From Planctomycetia bacterium (lineage in GTDB: Bacteria; Planctomycetota; Phycisphaerae; Phycisphaerales; SM1A02), in the NCBI GenBank assembly GCA_005799475.1, contig SYGQ01000009.1, forward strand, positions 1 through 7,124: a DNA stretch of 7,124 nt. The letters are read 5' to 3'. The notes under the pieces are model-generated. The model worked only from the letters and a program-made list of their open reading frames with translations, was not told the origin of the DNA and did no database searches. Below, one piece after another: positions 1 to 5,766 of the stretch. The first letter of the stretch is position 1, and each line of letters opens with the position of its first letter. The translations under genes and the position numbers were made by a program.

Positions 1-1219
1 AGCGTGCGATCTCTTGGAGGATCGACTCGCGGTGCTGGTCGAGTGACGGAGGACCCCGGCGTGATGCGCGCGGCGCGACCGAGGCAAACTTGATGGGATC
101 GCCGGGGACACGGGCACTCCCGAGTCCGACATGCTCGATTGGGATGATCATGTCGCGCGCCGCAATCTGCTCCATCGAGACCATCTCGGCGACTGTCTGG
201 ATCGGCGCACAGGGGACACCCGACTCGGTGAGCCGAGTGATCCAATCGGACGCATCCCGTTGCATGAGCGAAGCGGTCATCAGCCGATCGAGTTCGTCGA
301 TCGCCGCATGACGGCGAGCGTTGCTGTCAAAGCGCGGATCGCTCGCAAGTCCGGGCAGCCCAATGACTTGGCACACACGACCGAAGAGGTCGTCGTTGCC
401 GGCCGCGATCACGAACCATCGGTCCCGGCACTGAAACGCTTGAAATGGGGCGATCGCTGGATGGCGGGTGCCCTTGGCTGTTGGCGAGTTGCCGGTGGCC
501 GTGAAGGTCGTCACCGCGGCTTCAAGGAACGCAACCTGGCTGTCGAGCATGGCGACATCGACGAAGTCACCATGACCGGTTCGCGTTCGCTTGTGCACCG
601 CGGCAACGACGCCGAGCGCGAGGTAGAGACCAGCCACAAGGTCCCCGACCGATGCACCGACGCGTGTCGGTGGGCCACCTGGCTGTCCGGTCAAACTCAT
701 CATGCCGCTCAGAGCCTGCGCGATGATGTCGTACGAAGGCTGTCGGGACATCGGGCCGGTCTGACCGAAGCCAGAGACAGACGCCAACACGAGTCGTGGC
801 CACCGCTTGCTCACTGCCTCCCACCCGTACCCGAGCGACGCCATCACCCCCGGCGAGAAGTTTTCAACGAGCACATCGGCCATGTCGAGGAGTCCTTCGA
901 AGACTTGACGGTCGGGCGCCGCCTTGAGGTCGAGCGCGATCGACTCTTTCTCGCAGTTGACGCTCGTGAAGTACAGGCTGTGCCCGTTCAAGTGTGGGCC
1001 GAAGGCTCGTGCGTCATCGCCGGTGTCAGGCCGTTCAACCTTGATGACGCGAGCACCCAACGAGGCGAGGACGCTCGACGCAAAGGGAGCAGCGAGAACG
1101 CGCCCAAGGTCGATGACGGTGATCCCGTGAAGCGGGGGTCGTGGATCAGGGCTCAAGTCGAGCGAGGATAGGGCGCTCGGTGGCGCACTCGCTGTCCTGG
1201 GGGGCGGCGATAACCTCAT
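1..1219 (-). CDS. CaiB/BaiF family (family III) CoA-transferase, 3' end cut by window edge
   Basis: This gene moves coenzyme A between carboxylic acids. The exact acyl substrate cannot be read from sequence. I translated the minus strand codon by codon and found one uninterrupted frame from 1219 to the left edge (406 codons). Family landmarks, numbered from ATG 1219, run in order: the N-terminal Rossmann segment GITVIDLGRVLAAPFASS (about 32-49) followed by GARVIKVERPD; ADVLVENFSPGVMASLGYG; SGFGQTGP; and GASVGDLVAGLY, whose Asp193 matches the catalytic Asp (Asp169) of formyl-CoA transferase. CAPIQTVAEM lies near the C-terminus. The visible end, PPSLDQHRESILQEIAR, resembles the usual C-terminus, so only a few residues are missing. 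The start is uncertain. ATG 1219 adds about 21 Pro/Ser/Ala-rich residues. A TTG at 1156 would place the catalytic Asp at 172 and give the usual spacing to the first motif, with TATCCT (1165-1170) just upstream. Neither start has a Shine-Dalgarno. Family assignment is secure; substrate unknown. Confidence 0.93.
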   Translation of the reverse strand, partial: MRLSPPPRTASAPPSALSSLDLSPDPRPPLHGITVIDLGRVLAAPFASSVLASLGARVIKVERPDTGDDARAFGPHLNGHSLYFTSVNCEKESIALDLKAAPDRQVFEGLLDMADVLVENFSPGVMASLGYGWEAVSKRWPRLVLASVSGFGQTGPMSRQPSYDIIAQALSGMMSLTGQPGGPPTRVGASVGDLVAGLYLALGVVAAVHKRTRTGHGDFVDVAMLDSQVAFLEAAVTTFTATGNSPTAKGTRHPAIAPFQAFQCRDRWFVIAAGNDDLFGRVCQVIGLPGLASDPRFDSNARRHAAIDELDRLMTASLMQRDASDWITRLTESGVPCAPIQTVAEMVSMEQIAARDMIIPIEHVGLGSARVPGDPIKFASVAPRASRRGPPSLDQHRESILQEIAR

Positions 1220-1229
1220 CGCGCAATCT

Positions 1230-1312
1230 TGGCCCGTGGCGGAATGGCAGACGCAGCAGACTTAAAATCTGCAGAGCTCACGCTCATCCGGGTTCGAGTC
1301 CCGGCGGGCCTA
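1230..1312 (+). tRNA. tRNA-Leu (anticodon UAA)
   Basis: This is a class II tRNA reading UUA and, by wobble, UUG. The cloverleaf can be drawn by hand. The acceptor stem pairs 1231-1236 with 1305-1310 (six G-C pairs). The D arm is GCG (1239-1241) with CGC (1252-1254) and carries GG at 1246-1247. The anticodon stem is GCAGA (1256-1260) with TCTGC (1268-1272) around loop CTTAAAA, with TAA at 1263-1265. The long variable arm (1273-1287) forms GAGC-TCAC-GCTC. The T arm is CCGGG, TTCGAGT, CCCGG (1288-1304). The discriminator is A1312, as expected for leucine. With standard spacing the first pair would be U1230-U1311, a mismatch. CCA is not encoded, so the nucleotidyltransferase must add it. TAACCT at 1211-1216 could be a -10 element for this gene, but this is weak. 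Confidence 0.95.
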
Positions 1313-1340
1313 TTGCATCGCGAGCAGCTCCCTCGCGTGC

Positions 1341-1346
1341 TAGCCT
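1341..1346 (+). promoter_or_regulatory. candidate -10 element (TAGCCT) for the sugar dehydratase gene
   Basis: The hexamer TAGCCT ends exactly 6 nt before the ATG at 1353, and no Shine-Dalgarno lies between them. If it works as a -10 box, transcription would begin at or next to the start codon, giving a leaderless mRNA. There is no convincing -35 at normal spacing; TTGCAT at 1313-1318 is 22 nt upstream, too far. The call rests on sharing the same geometry with the two downstream genes. Confidence 0.35.
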
Positions 1347-1352
1347 GATGCC

Positions 1353-3257
1353 ATGCTGTTGTCGGTCGAACGCATGCCCCGGTGGGGAAAGCAGTTGGTT
1401 GCGGTTGTGGCGGACGCCATCATGGTCGCGTTTTGCGTCTGGAGCGTGTTCGCCCTCCGACTTGAAACATGGAACCCAGCCGCGGGAACCATGCCGATCA
1501 GTTCACTCATCGGGATCGCCGTGTTCGTTGCGATTCCGGTGTTCTGGGGCGCGGGGCTTTACCGCGAGATCACGCGCTACATCGGCATGCGATTCGCGGT
1601 CCGAGTGGGCTACGCGATCCTCATCACCACGCTCGTGACTTCGGCGATCGTGGTGATGTCGGATCGTGCCGTCGGCATGCCGAGATCGGTCCCGCTGATG
1701 TTTGCCATTGGCGCGGGTGTCATGGCTGTGGGGTTGCGTGCCGTTGCGCGGACAGCGCTGCGTCGCCTGCACGGCCCACGCGCTTCGCGGGTCCTCGTGT
1801 ACGGCGCGAGCGACATGGGAGCGGGACTCGTGTCGCTCCTTGAACAGGACCGCCGCACATCGGTTGTTGGATTTGTCGACGACGACTCGTCACGCGTCGG
1901 CTCATTCGTGCACAGCATCCCTGTCCATGCCGCGGGCGCCATCGACGAGGTCATCACGCGGCTCAGGGTCGACGCCGTCCTTCTCGCGCTTCCCGAGTCG
2001 AGTCGCGGCCGTCGGCGAGAAATTTTTGACGCCCTCTCGGCGCGCGGCGTGCGCGTGATGTTGGTGCCGACCCTCCAGGAGATCGCGGAGGGAACCGCTA
2101 GGGTCGACGCCATTCGTGCGCTGAAGATCGATGACCTGCTCGGTCGCGCGCCGGTGGAACCTCGGGCCGCATTGCTGTCGCGAAATGTCGCGGGCGAAAA
2201 TGTGCTCATCACGGGAGCGGGGGGATCGATCGGGGCCGAACTGGCCCGACAGGTCTTGAATCTCGGCCCGAGGCGTCTCGTGATTCTCGATCAATCAGAG
2301 TTTGCGCTCTATCAGATCGATTCGGAGTTGCGACGGCTCACCCCGACCCCGGGGACGACCCTCATCGTGTCCGTCCTCGCTTCTGTCACCGATTCATTGC
2401 GCATGGAGCAGGTCATTCAGGAGCACGCCATCGGGACGCTCTTCCACGCAGCGGCCTACAAGCATGTCCCAATCGTTGAGGCGAACGAGGTCGAGGGACT
2501 GCTCGTGAATGCGATGGGCACGCTCCGAACGGCACAGGCGGCGCAGCGCGGCGGCGTCAAGTCCTTCGTGTTGATCTCAACCGACAAGGCGGTACGACCG
2601 ACGAGTGTGATGGGCGCAAGCAAGCGGCTCGCAGAAAAGTGCCTTCAGGCACTCGCCGATGCGCAGCGCCACGCGCCCGAAGTCGGCTCGCGATCGCGGC
2701 CGCACACGACACGATTCACGATGGTCCGATTCGGAAATGTGCTCGACTCAAGCGGGTCGGTCGTTCCGCTCTTCACCGACCAGATTCGCCGCGGCGGTCC
2801 CGTGACGGTGACGCACCCGGACATCACGCGCTACTTCATGACAATTCCTGAAGCCTCCTCGCTGGTCATTCAGGCGGGATCGATGGGGAAGGGCGGGGAG
2901 GTGTTTGTTCTCGATATGGGCGAGCCCGTCAGAATCGTCGATCTCGCCAGGAGCATGATCCGGCTTGCCGGATTCCGCGAACGAGACGCCGATCACCCCG
3001 GCGGCGATATCGAGATCTACTTCACTGGGCTTCGTCCTGGCGAGAAGCTCTTTGAAGAGCTCCTGATCGGTGACAACTGCTCGCCCACGGAACACCCCGC
3101 GATCATGCAGGCCAAGGAGCATTTCATCGAGTGGGACCAGCTTGAGCCCATGCTGGAGCGACTCCAGTCCGTATTGGATCAACACGATGTGGCCGCGGCG
3201 CGCGCGCAGCTTCGTCAGATCGTTTCGGGATACGCGGCGTCTACTGCTGACCAGTAG
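1353..3257 (+). CDS. membrane-anchored nucleotide-sugar dehydratase/epimerase, WbpM/CapD/FlaA1 family
   Basis: Predicted inner-membrane enzyme of the family that converts UDP-N-acetylglucosamine-type substrates to 4-keto-6-deoxy sugars for surface polysaccharide or glycoprotein glycans. At 634 aa it has the full length of the large membrane-bound type. Four hydrophobic segments lie at about 15-35, 50-70, 83-103 and 113-131. A first nucleotide-binding fold follows (RVLVYGASDMGAG, 146-158), then the catalytic SDR domain with NAD(P)-binding GAGGSIG (288-294) and AAAYKHVP (366-373). STDKAVRPTSVMGASK (409-424) carries the family's Ser-Met-Lys variant, with Met420 where ordinary SDRs have Tyr, and Lys424. 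RPGEKLFEELL is at 561-571. ATG 1353 is preferred because it sits 6 nt after a -10-like box; ATG 1374 (residue 8) is an alternative. No other polysaccharide genes are visible. The prepilin gene follows after 22 bp. The exact substrate and product are inferred from family only. Confidence 0.93.
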   Translation: MLLSVERMPRWGKQLVAVVADAIMVAFCVWSVFALRLETWNPAAGTMPISSLIGIAVFVAIPVFWGAGLYREITRYIGMRFAVRVGYAILITTLVTSAIVVMSDRAVGMPRSVPLMFAIGAGVMAVGLRAVARTALRRLHGPRASRVLVYGASDMGAGLVSLLEQDRRTSVVGFVDDDSSRVGSFVHSIPVHAAGAIDEVITRLRVDAVLLALPESSRGRRREIFDALSARGVRVMLVPTLQEIAEGTARVDAIRALKIDDLLGRAPVEPRAALLSRNVAGENVLITGAGGSIGAELARQVLNLGPRRLVILDQSEFALYQIDSELRRLTPTPGTTLIVSVLASVTDSLRMEQVIQEHAIGTLFHAAAYKHVPIVEANEVEGLLVNAMGTLRTAQAAQRGGVKSFVLISTDKAVRPTSVMGASKRLAEKCLQALADAQRHAPEVGSRSRPHTTRFTMVRFGNVLDSSGSVVPLFTDQIRRGGPVTVTHPDITRYFMTIPEASSLVIQAGSMGKGGEVFVLDMGEPVRIVDLARSMIRLAGFRERDADHPGGDIEIYFTGLRPGEKLFEELLIGDNCSPTEHPAIMQAKEHFIEWDQLEPMLERLQSVLDQHDVAAARAQLRQIVSGYAASTADQ

Positions 3258-3267
3258 GCGCGCCGCC

Positions 3268-3273
3268 TACAAT
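3268..3273 (+). promoter_or_regulatory. candidate -10 element (TACAAT) for the prepilin-like gene
   Basis: TACAAT matches the sigma-70 -10 consensus TATAAT at five of six positions. It lies in the 22-bp gap after the dehydratase stop and ends exactly 6 nt before the ATG at 3280. A partial -35-like CTGACC (3247-3252) lies 15 nt upstream. There is no Shine-Dalgarno. The geometry predicts a leaderless transcript starting at or near the ATG, so this gene could be expressed apart from the gene before it. Confidence 0.5.
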
Positions 3274-3279
3274 CGCGTC

Positions 3280-4101
3280 ATGAGAGTCCGCAGAGCATTC
3301 ACGCTCGTCGAAATCTTGGTGGTCGTGGGGATCATTGCGGTGCTCGTTGGCATCCTCCTCCCGGCCATCGGATCGGCGCGCAAGAACAGCCTCGCGGCCA
3401 CCAGCATGGCCAACCTCAAGCAGTGGGGATCGGCCACGATCAACTACACCTCGACTCACAAGGAAGCGCTGCCCTGGGAAGGCAGCCCCAACATGACCGA
3501 CATGGCGACGAACCTTGCCGAGCGTTCTTATTGGGCGAACGCTGTCGCAATCCTTGCAGGCGAACGACCGTATGCCGAAATGGTCGAGCGCGCGAATGCG
3601 AATCAGGACACGCTCCCAGTTGCGCCCACGCACTCGCTCTTCTGCGATCCAGGTGCGATCACTGAATTCGACGACCCGTGGACCTTCTCCGGCGGCGCGT
3701 GCTTCTTTAGTTATGTCCCAAACATGCGCCTCAATGACTCGGTTGCCACTGATGCCGCGCCCGATCCCACCGAGGTCATCAAGATTGGAATGATTGCCGA
3801 CTCGGCGGCCACCGTGCTCATGATGGAACTGCGCGCGCGCCCCGGGGAACTTCCCTCGTCCGACCCGTATGTTGGAGAGGCCGTCATGCGAAACCAGAGC
3901 GACTGGCGGTGTTTCCCGAATCACCATTTCGAGGGAGGTCATGTCGTCTTTGCCGACGGTCACACGGCCCATGTGCTCAATGATGCGGCCACGCGCAGCG
4001 TGCAGAACAGCCGGGATCCGGCCCAAGCCGCGGGCGACTGGAACAAGCCCGGCAAGATGATCTGGAACCCGCAGGGGCCGGCTCCCTACCCGATCCCGTA
4101 G
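3280..4101 (+). CDS. prepilin-like protein with N-terminal methylation helix and H-X9-DG motif (planctomycete type)
   Basis: Predicted type IV pilin/pseudopilin-like surface or secretion-associated protein of 273 aa. The N-terminus is MRVRRA then FTLVEILVVVGIIAVLVG. A prepilin peptidase would cut before Phe7, leaving Glu5 in the mature protein. The usual Gly at -1 is Ala6 here. The following hydrophobic helix (7-29) anchors it in the membrane until processing. The body resembles the DUF1559-type proteins abundant in planctomycetes: an LFCDPGA segment at 120-126, and near the C-terminus His216, nine residues, then Asp226-Gly227 (FADG), the H-X9-DG signature. The C-terminus is Pro-rich. The start at 3280 is chosen because the same frame runs upstream to 3070 only as overlap with the previous gene, and the prepilin signal begins exactly here, 6 nt after a TACAAT box. 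The role of this family (pilus, pseudopilus or cell-surface protein) is not settled. No pilus assembly genes are in view. Confidence 0.9.
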   Translation: MRVRRAFTLVEILVVVGIIAVLVGILLPAIGSARKNSLAATSMANLKQWGSATINYTSTHKEALPWEGSPNMTDMATNLAERSYWANAVAILAGERPYAEMVERANANQDTLPVAPTHSLFCDPGAITEFDDPWTFSGGACFFSYVPNMRLNDSVATDAAPDPTEVIKIGMIADSAATVLMMELRARPGELPSSDPYVGEAVMRNQSDWRCFPNHHFEGGHVVFADGHTAHVLNDAATRSVQNSRDPAQAAGDWNKPGKMIWNPQGPAPYPIP

Positions 4102-4129
4102 CCCCTCGCCGCCGCTGTGCGCTTCGTGA

Positions 4130-4135
4130 GATAAT
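4130..4135 (+). promoter_or_regulatory. candidate -10 element (GATAAT) for the FHA-GAF-HD-GYP gene
   Basis: GATAAT matches the -10 consensus TATAAT at five of six positions. It lies in the 40-bp gap after the prepilin-like gene and ends exactly 6 nt before the ATG at 4142. No Shine-Dalgarno and no clear -35 are visible (the -35 region is CGCCGC-like). The spacing is the same as for the two upstream genes and again predicts a leaderless transcript. Confidence 0.45.
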
Positions 4136-4141
4136 CGCCCC

Positions 4142-5674
4142 ATGTCTTGGCGCCTCGTGGGAACCTCGCCCGACGGACAACTGGCTGTCGATCTCGTTCC
4201 GCCGGCCATCGTGACGATCGGACGGACTCCCGAGTGCACCATTCACCTCGTGCAGCGGCAGGTCTCGCGATTGCATGCGGAGATCCACTGGGCTCCGGGG
4301 GTCGGTCGCGAGGGCGGTCACTGGCGGCTCCGTGATTGTGGTGCAACATTCGGGACATTTCTGAACGCGGTGAAACTGGCGGCGCAGGCGGAAGTCCGGC
4401 TCGACCACGGCGATCTTCTCGAGATCAAGCCGTGGCAGTTCCGGGTCGAGGGCCCAGCGACTGACCGCACAGTGGCCGAGGGGTCGCAGACCGTTGTCGC
4501 GGGAGCCGAGCCCGAGGGAGAGTTTGAGCCGCTCGCCGAGGTGCAGACTCCGGGAGACCTCGCGCAGGGCCTGCTTGTGCAGCTCCTCGTCGCGAGCGAG
4601 GAAGTCTCGCAGGCTTCCGACGAAACATCCGCGGGGCAGTGCGCCGTGGACTCTCTCGCGTCGGCCACAGGCTTCACGAATGTGGCGTTCCTCAAGCCCG
4701 GGAACGATCCTGCGTCGTTCGAGGTCGTGGCCCACACTGGCGCGATCACGGATTCGACTGGCGCAACTCATGTCAGCCGGAGCCTGCTCAAGCGCGCGCG
4801 CAACGGGATCTATGTGCATCGAGGCGGTCCGACAGGCAGCGGCACGCTCGAGGCGAGCCTTGCGCAACTCTCCATCCGCCAGGCGATCTGCGTGCCGGTC
4901 GAGACGGCGGGGATCTTCTACGGGTGGCTCTACCTCGACAATCGCACAGGTACCGGGGAGGTTTCGCACGAGCTCGAGGCGGCCGGATTCGCTTCCGCGA
5001 TCGCGCGCCTTCTCGCCCTCTCACTCGCCAGCGTGGCGCGCGGGAGAATGCAACAGCGGTTCGACCTTGAGCAGCAGGAAATGTTTGGCGGCACGATGCG
5101 CGCCCTCATTGCCGCCATCGATGCCAAGGACCCGTACACGCGAGGCCACTCGGACCGTGTCGCCGAGTTTGCGGTCATCTTGGCGGAGCGGGCGAAGCTC
5201 CCGGGACTCCTCATCGAGCGAGTGCGCGTGTGCGGGCTCGTGCATGACATCGGGAAGATCGGCGTCCCCGAAGAGATCCTCAGAAAACCGAGTCGACTTG
5301 ACCCCGAGGAGTTCGCGCGCATCCGTGAGCACCCTGAGACTGGCGCGAACATCCTGAAGGACATCCCTCAGATGCGCGACATCCTGCCGGGAGTGCTCGA
5401 ACACCACGAGCGCTGGGATGGCGGGGGGTACCCGCGCGGACTCAAAGGCGACGCGATCTCGCTCCTCGGCCGACTGCTCTGCCTTGCGGACTGCTTTGAC
5501 GCCATGACGAGCGCGAGGTTCTACCGACCAGCCCGACCGATCGCCGAAGTGCGCGAGGAGATTCGCAAGTGCCTCGGGACGCACTTCGATCCCGAGCTCG
5601 GTCGCGAGTTTCTTGCGATCCGTGAGAGCGACCTGGCCGCACGGATCAGCACGGCGCCGCAGCCCAAGCACTAG
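4142..5674 (+). CDS. FHA-GAF-HD-GYP protein, predicted cyclic di-GMP phosphodiesterase
   Basis: Predicted cytoplasmic signalling enzyme that hydrolyses cyclic di-GMP; 510 aa, no membrane segments. Residues about 5-103 form a forkhead-associated (FHA) domain: GR at 27-28, SRLH at 42-45, TFLN at 72-75. Arg28 and Ser42, used for phosphothreonine binding, are present. The usual Ser-x-Asn-Gly-Thr turn is ATFGT (68-72), so Phe70 replaces the conserved Asn. A Pro/Glu-rich linker (about 104-138) leads to a GAF-like sensor region (about 140-300), ending in a helical segment. The HD-GYP domain (about 312-495) keeps every metal-binding motif: RGHSDRV (His336), HDIGKIGVP (His368, Asp369, Lys372), EHPETG (His397), LEHHERWDGGGYP (His421, His422, GYP 429-431) and LADCFDAMTS (Asp450, Asp453). 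The enzyme therefore looks active. The architecture suggests activity set by a phosphoprotein partner through FHA and a ligand or partner through GAF; this is inference. The ligand is unknown. Confidence 0.93.
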   Translation: MSWRLVGTSPDGQLAVDLVPPAIVTIGRTPECTIHLVQRQVSRLHAEIHWAPGVGREGGHWRLRDCGATFGTFLNAVKLAAQAEVRLDHGDLLEIKPWQFRVEGPATDRTVAEGSQTVVAGAEPEGEFEPLAEVQTPGDLAQGLLVQLLVASEEVSQASDETSAGQCAVDSLASATGFTNVAFLKPGNDPASFEVVAHTGAITDSTGATHVSRSLLKRARNGIYVHRGGPTGSGTLEASLAQLSIRQAICVPVETAGIFYGWLYLDNRTGTGEVSHELEAAGFASAIARLLALSLASVARGRMQQRFDLEQQEMFGGTMRALIAAIDAKDPYTRGHSDRVAEFAVILAERAKLPGLLIERVRVCGLVHDIGKIGVPEEILRKPSRLDPEEFARIREHPETGANILKDIPQMRDILPGVLEHHERWDGGGYPRGLKGDAISLLGRLLCLADCFDAMTSARFYRPARPIAEVREEIRKCLGTHFDPELGREFLAIRESDLAARISTAPQPKH

Positions 5675-5717
5675 CACGACACGGTCCAATTCGCCGCCAC
5701 ACGGCCGGGGCGGACGG

Positions 5718-5733
5718 ACTGCGGTGCCGCGGT
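5718..5733. terminator. GC-rich hairpin in convergent gap; possible weak terminator
   Basis: The 92-bp gap between the convergent HD-GYP and RNase H genes holds a small hairpin: ACTGCG (5718-5723), loop GTGC, CGCGGT (5728-5733), including one G-T pair. Another possible stem pairs CCGCC (5694-5698) with GGCGG (5709-5713). Neither is followed by a T run on either strand, so a classic intrinsic terminator is not supported. Structures like these are common by chance in GC-rich DNA. Confidence 0.2.
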
Positions 5734-5766
5734 TGCGCCCCCCGTGGTGAGCGAAGTGTGCGGCGG

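Noticed and set aside
131..1171. 346-codon plus-strand ORF
   Set aside because: It lies antisense to the CoA-transferase, whose frame shows a full set of family motifs. The plus-strand translation is Arg/His/Asp-rich with no recognisable domain, as expected for a shadow in GC-rich DNA.
1230..1352. Possible integration site at the tRNA-Leu 3' end
   Set aside because: I saw no integrase, no repeat of the tRNA 3' end in the window, and no shift to foreign-looking genes next to it.
3070..3279. Upstream extension of the prepilin-like ORF to an ATG at 3070
   Set aside because: It would overlap the dehydratase 3' end, and would place about 70 unrelated Arg/Ser-rich residues before a prepilin signal that must be at the N-terminus.
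3241..4242. 333-codon minus-strand ORF
   Set aside because: It is antisense to the prepilin-like gene and extends into the next gene. It has a Gly/Arg/His-rich composition and no motif.
3977..4969. 330-codon minus-strand ORF
   Set aside because: It is antisense to the FHA/GAF region and has no domain signature. The plus-strand frame is clearly the real one.
4494..5357. 287-codon plus-strand ORF in another frame
   Set aside because: It is a Ser/Arg-rich out-of-frame shadow inside the FHA-GAF-HD-GYP gene.
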